The notes under the pieces: generated by a model
The model's database searches: none
What the model was told of the DNA's origin: nothing
What the model saw: the letters and a program-made list of their open reading frames with translations, nothing else
Assembly (NCBI RefSeq): GCF_006715165.1
Contig: NZ_VFMS01000001.1
Span: 2,976,001 to 3,040,000 of the forward strand
DNA length: 64,000 nt
Direction of reading: 5' to 3'
Origin: Arthrobacter sp. SLBN-122
GTDB taxonomy: Bacteria; Actinomycetota; Actinomycetes; Actinomycetales; Micrococcaceae
Made by a program: the position numbers and the translations under genes
Shown here: positions 61,917 to 64,000 of the stretch, piece by piece
Position numbering within the stretch: position 1 is the first letter of the stretch
How the letters are laid out: every line of letters begins with the position of its first letter

Positions 61917-64000
61917 GAAAAGTCCCCCTTCAATCCGCAGAGCACACCGTAATCGCAGAAACGGCAAGGCGGCTTTATGTGGTGCCTGCCAGCGTCGGCG
62001 TCCACCTGGGCGCGGTCAGGCGCGTCTGCCGTGCGGGCGTCGTCGGCCGGCTGGGCTGCGGTGATCCGGCCCGCGAGCACCTCTTCAACAGTGAATTCGG
62101 CGGCCGCCACAGCCTGTGTCCAAAGCAGCGCGGGCTCAACCGCCCGGGGCAGGGGCGTTCCGAAGTGCGGATGGGCCGACGCGAAAGCGCCCTGTTTCAG
62201 CAGATAGAACGCCGTCGGGTCATCGGGCGGGGTGTCCCCGGAATGGAGGGCCCACTGGTAGAGCGCTAGCTGGAGCGCGGTGCCCTGCTGGATTTCCTCG
62301 CGGCGGTACTTCGCGTTGTTGGTCCATTTGAGGTCGACGACGACGGTGCGGCCTTCCGCGTCGATGCCCACGGCGTCTGCGCTGCCCTTCACGTGGACCT
62401 TGAATACCTCGCCGTCGGCGGACAGACGTACGTCTTTTCCGAATTCCCGCTCGACGTCCTGGAGCGTTATGCCGCCCCTTGAGAGCTGTCTGAAGAAAGT
62501 TCCGATCGAGGCCACGAGGGTGGCGGTGACGGCGGAACGGCGGCGCAACTGGCCCGGCAGCAGCAGTTCCGAGGCGTAGTGGGGAATCAGTTCGTCGACG
62601 GTCAGCCGGATCTCTGTTTCGTCTGGAACTGCGCGATTCCCGGGGCGAAGGCGGTGGTGGAGGACCTCCACCACCTTGTGCGCGAAGCTCCCGAGCATTT
62701 GGTTGTCCATGGGGATGCCGGCGGCGTCGGCAACGTGCAGCTGTGACTTCTTCTGCAGCACCCAGGCAAGGGAACAGCCGAGCAGCGTCGTTAGCTGGCT
62801 GAAGGACAGCCGCTCCGGTCGTAGCGAGGGATTCGGGCCAACTTCGTGGACAGGCGGGGGCGGAACGGGCAGGTTCCGGTCCACGGGAACCAGTTGGGCG
62901 CTCCGCCCGGCGAACCGCCAGCGGCCGTCGGGGCCGGTGAGCTCGGCCGGCGTCGCGCTCAGTAGGGCGATGCGCTCGGACAATGACTTCGCAGTTCCCT
63001 CTTCCGGGCGCGGGGGCTGGGCGGCGGCCAGTGCCTCCAGGAGCGGATTGCTTTCGCTCCGCTCGCCATTGATCTGCTGGGCCTGGATGATGACCAGGTT
63101 TCGGCACCGGCCGGCGGCTGCGAGCGTCTGCCCGGCCGAAAGCGCCGCAAGGCCTTCCGGTGACGGCAGGTGGACACCCACCCTGGCAAGGGTCTCGACA
63201 TCGTGCGCGTCCCAGCGCCGCCCCGGAGCCGTGGATCCACTGCGGAAGCCCCACCACAGCACGTTCTCGACGTTTCCACCGAGTTCGTGCAGATGGTTGA
63301 GCCGGAGCCAAGGACTGGCTTCCGCGGCGACTAAGGGGCTGGACGTTGGCGTCACCACGGCGGAGATGATGCGCCGCAGCTCACGGCGGGAAACCGACGG
63401 GAGGGGCGCGACGAGCTCCAGAATCCGCTGCAGTTGGGTGGACGTGGCCTGGAAAACGGGGTCGACGGCGGCGCGGGCCCGCAGCCGGCCGGCGAACCAC
63501 ACCGCGCTCCCCGCCAGGTCGGCTCCGCTGGCGCTGTCCCCGCTGATCAGGCCGGCGTTGAACGTACGGTCGAGGATGGCGGCCAGATCATGACCTAGCT
63601 GTTCGTCGTCGGCGATCTTCCGAATGGCCTCCTTCCAGGCGGCGCCGCCTGTGCCGGGTGCCTGTTGGAGAGCCTGCAGGAGGTGGTGCGCTGCCCGTCG
63701 CTTGACCGGGCTGCCGGGGAGCGACAGGAACTCAGCCAGGAGCCGTACGTCGGCCGGGGCCCAGATGAGCTCGAAGAAGAGGGGAATTAGCTGGTCCTGT
63801 ACCCGCCACGGGGAGCGGGCGCCCACACCCAGGCGGGGCAGTCCATGCCCGGCAAGGTACTGGTCAAGGACGGAGGTGCTGTCCGAGCACACCACAGCTG
63901 TTCTGGCGTTGTATCCGTTGGAAAGCCAGCGGGCTGCCTGCTCGGCGGCCTCCCACTCTGTTTCGGCTGTGAGAATTGTCAGGCGCGGCTGGACAGTTGC
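61913..64000 (-). CDS. PD-(D/E)XK nuclease-domain protein, AddB-like (5' end outside window)
   Basis: Partial protein; 695 residues lie in the window and translation continues upstream of 64000. The C-terminal nuclease carries RTVVVDLKWTNNAKYRREEI QQGTALQLALYQWAL (D-x-K with the following Q-rich helix), and the extreme C-terminus has PCRFCDYGVLCGL. Three Cys there, with a fourth expected further upstream, suggest the iron-sulfur cluster of AddB-type nucleases. Earlier parts (ELVAPLPSVSRRELRRIISA, CRNLVIIQAQQINGERSESN PLLEAL) resemble the helicase-like AddB scaffold. It ends at the start of the AddA-like gene (4-bp overlap). The two proteins most likely form one helicase-nuclease complex. Confidence 0.88.
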   Translation of the reverse strand, partial: ATVQPRLTILTAETEWEAAEQAARWLSNGYNARTAVVCSDSTSVLDQYLAGHGLPRLGVGARSPWRVQDQLIPLFFELIWAPADVRLLAEFLSLPGSPVKRRAAHHLLQALQQAPGTGGAAWKEAIRKIADDEQLGHDLAAILDRTFNAGLISGDSASGADLAGSAVWFAGRLRARAAVDPVFQATSTQLQRILELVAPLPSVSRRELRRIISAVVTPTSSPLVAAEASPWLRLNHLHELGGNVENVLWWGFRSGSTAPGRRWDAHDVETLARVGVHLPSPEGLAALSAGQTLAAAGRCRNLVIIQAQQINGERSESNPLLEALAAAQPPRPEEGTAKSLSERIALLSATPAELTGPDGRWRFAGRSAQLVPVDRNLPVPPPPVHEVGPNPSLRPERLSFSQLTTLLGCSLAWVLQKKSQLHVADAAGIPMDNQMLGSFAHKVVEVLHHRLRPGNRAVPDETEIRLTVDELIPHYASELLLPGQLRRRSAVTATLVASIGTFFRQLSRGGITLQDVEREFGKDVRLSADGEVFKVHVKGSADAVGIDAEGRTVVVDLKWTNNAKYRREEIQQGTALQLALYQWALHSGDTPPDDPTAFYLLKQGAFASAHPHFGTPLPRAVEPALLWTQAVAAAEFTVEEVLAGRITAAQPADDARTADAPDRAQVDADAGRHHIKPPCRFCDYGVLCGLKGDFS

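Overview
This window comes from a high-G+C actinobacterium, most likely of the Arthrobacter / Pseudarthrobacter / Paenarthrobacter group. The grounds are strong G/C bias at third codon positions, an actinobacterial-type 23S rRNA insertion, and gene families usual in soil Micrococcaceae. The genus is inferred from gene content and style, not from a database match.

Layout. Positions 1-1990 hold the 3' part of a 23S rRNA gene, a spacer, a 5S rRNA gene and a perfect hairpin terminator. From 2.2 to 8.2 kb lie housekeeping-type genes: a small protein, a stomatin-like protein, the PEP synthase regulator ppsR and PEP synthase ppsA, and a SnoaL-like protein. From 8.3 to 17.4 kb is a mixed chromosomal stretch with a LuxR-type regulator, membrane proteins, a two-TM channel, a GNAT acetyltransferase, a flavoprotein dehydrogenase, an SRPBCC protein and an OFA-type MFS transporter with a 49-residue partner. 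Two related non-coding repeats lie in this stretch. From 17.6 to 24.7 kb there is a DUF1295 protein, a secreted propeller-like protein coupled to a secreted metallophosphoesterase, a secreted HNH nuclease and small proteins. From 24.7 to 36.6 kb come a rifampin-phosphotransferase-like protein, DUF2306 and DUF998 membrane proteins, a GYD protein, an amidohydrolase, a surface beta-propeller, an MHS-type transporter and a double HD-GYP/LuxR regulator.

From 36.7 to 42.5 kb an NmrA-like protein precedes an amino-acid catabolism cluster: a ThDP enzyme, an Lrp/AsnC regulator, a HisC-like aminotransferase and an amino acid permease. From 42.6 to 45.8 kb is an accessory patch with two lipoproteins, a coiled-coil membrane protein and gene remnants. 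From 46.0 to 50.0 kb an SDR, an Old Yellow Enzyme and an aldo/keto reductase form an operon divergent from an XRE/MmyB-like regulator. From 50.0 to 51.5 kb lies an IS110-family element whose transposase is frameshifted near its C-terminus. From 51.6 to 55.5 kb a GntR regulator faces an operon of nitrilase-superfamily hydrolase, APC permease and second nitrilase-superfamily hydrolase, with a perfect palindrome between them. From 55.9 to 58.7 kb is another accessory patch: a membrane-anchored protein with a Gly/Asn-rich segment, an EcsC-family protein and a zinc-ribbon protein. The window ends inside an AddAB-like pair (UvrD/RecB-type helicase-nuclease plus PD-(D/E)XK nuclease).

How genes work together. 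PpsR is expected to control PpsA by phosphorylating the Thr two residues before the catalytic His. The Lrp cluster reads as uptake, transamination and 2-oxo-acid processing of an amino acid. The GntR cluster reads as uptake and hydrolysis of an amide or nitrile-like nitrogen source. The most interesting items to follow up are the two intergenic repeats, the IS110 element and its possible bridge RNA, the GntR and Lrp operators, the double HD-GYP/LuxR regulator next to one member of a local paralogue pair, and the helicase-nuclease pair with its accessory neighbours.
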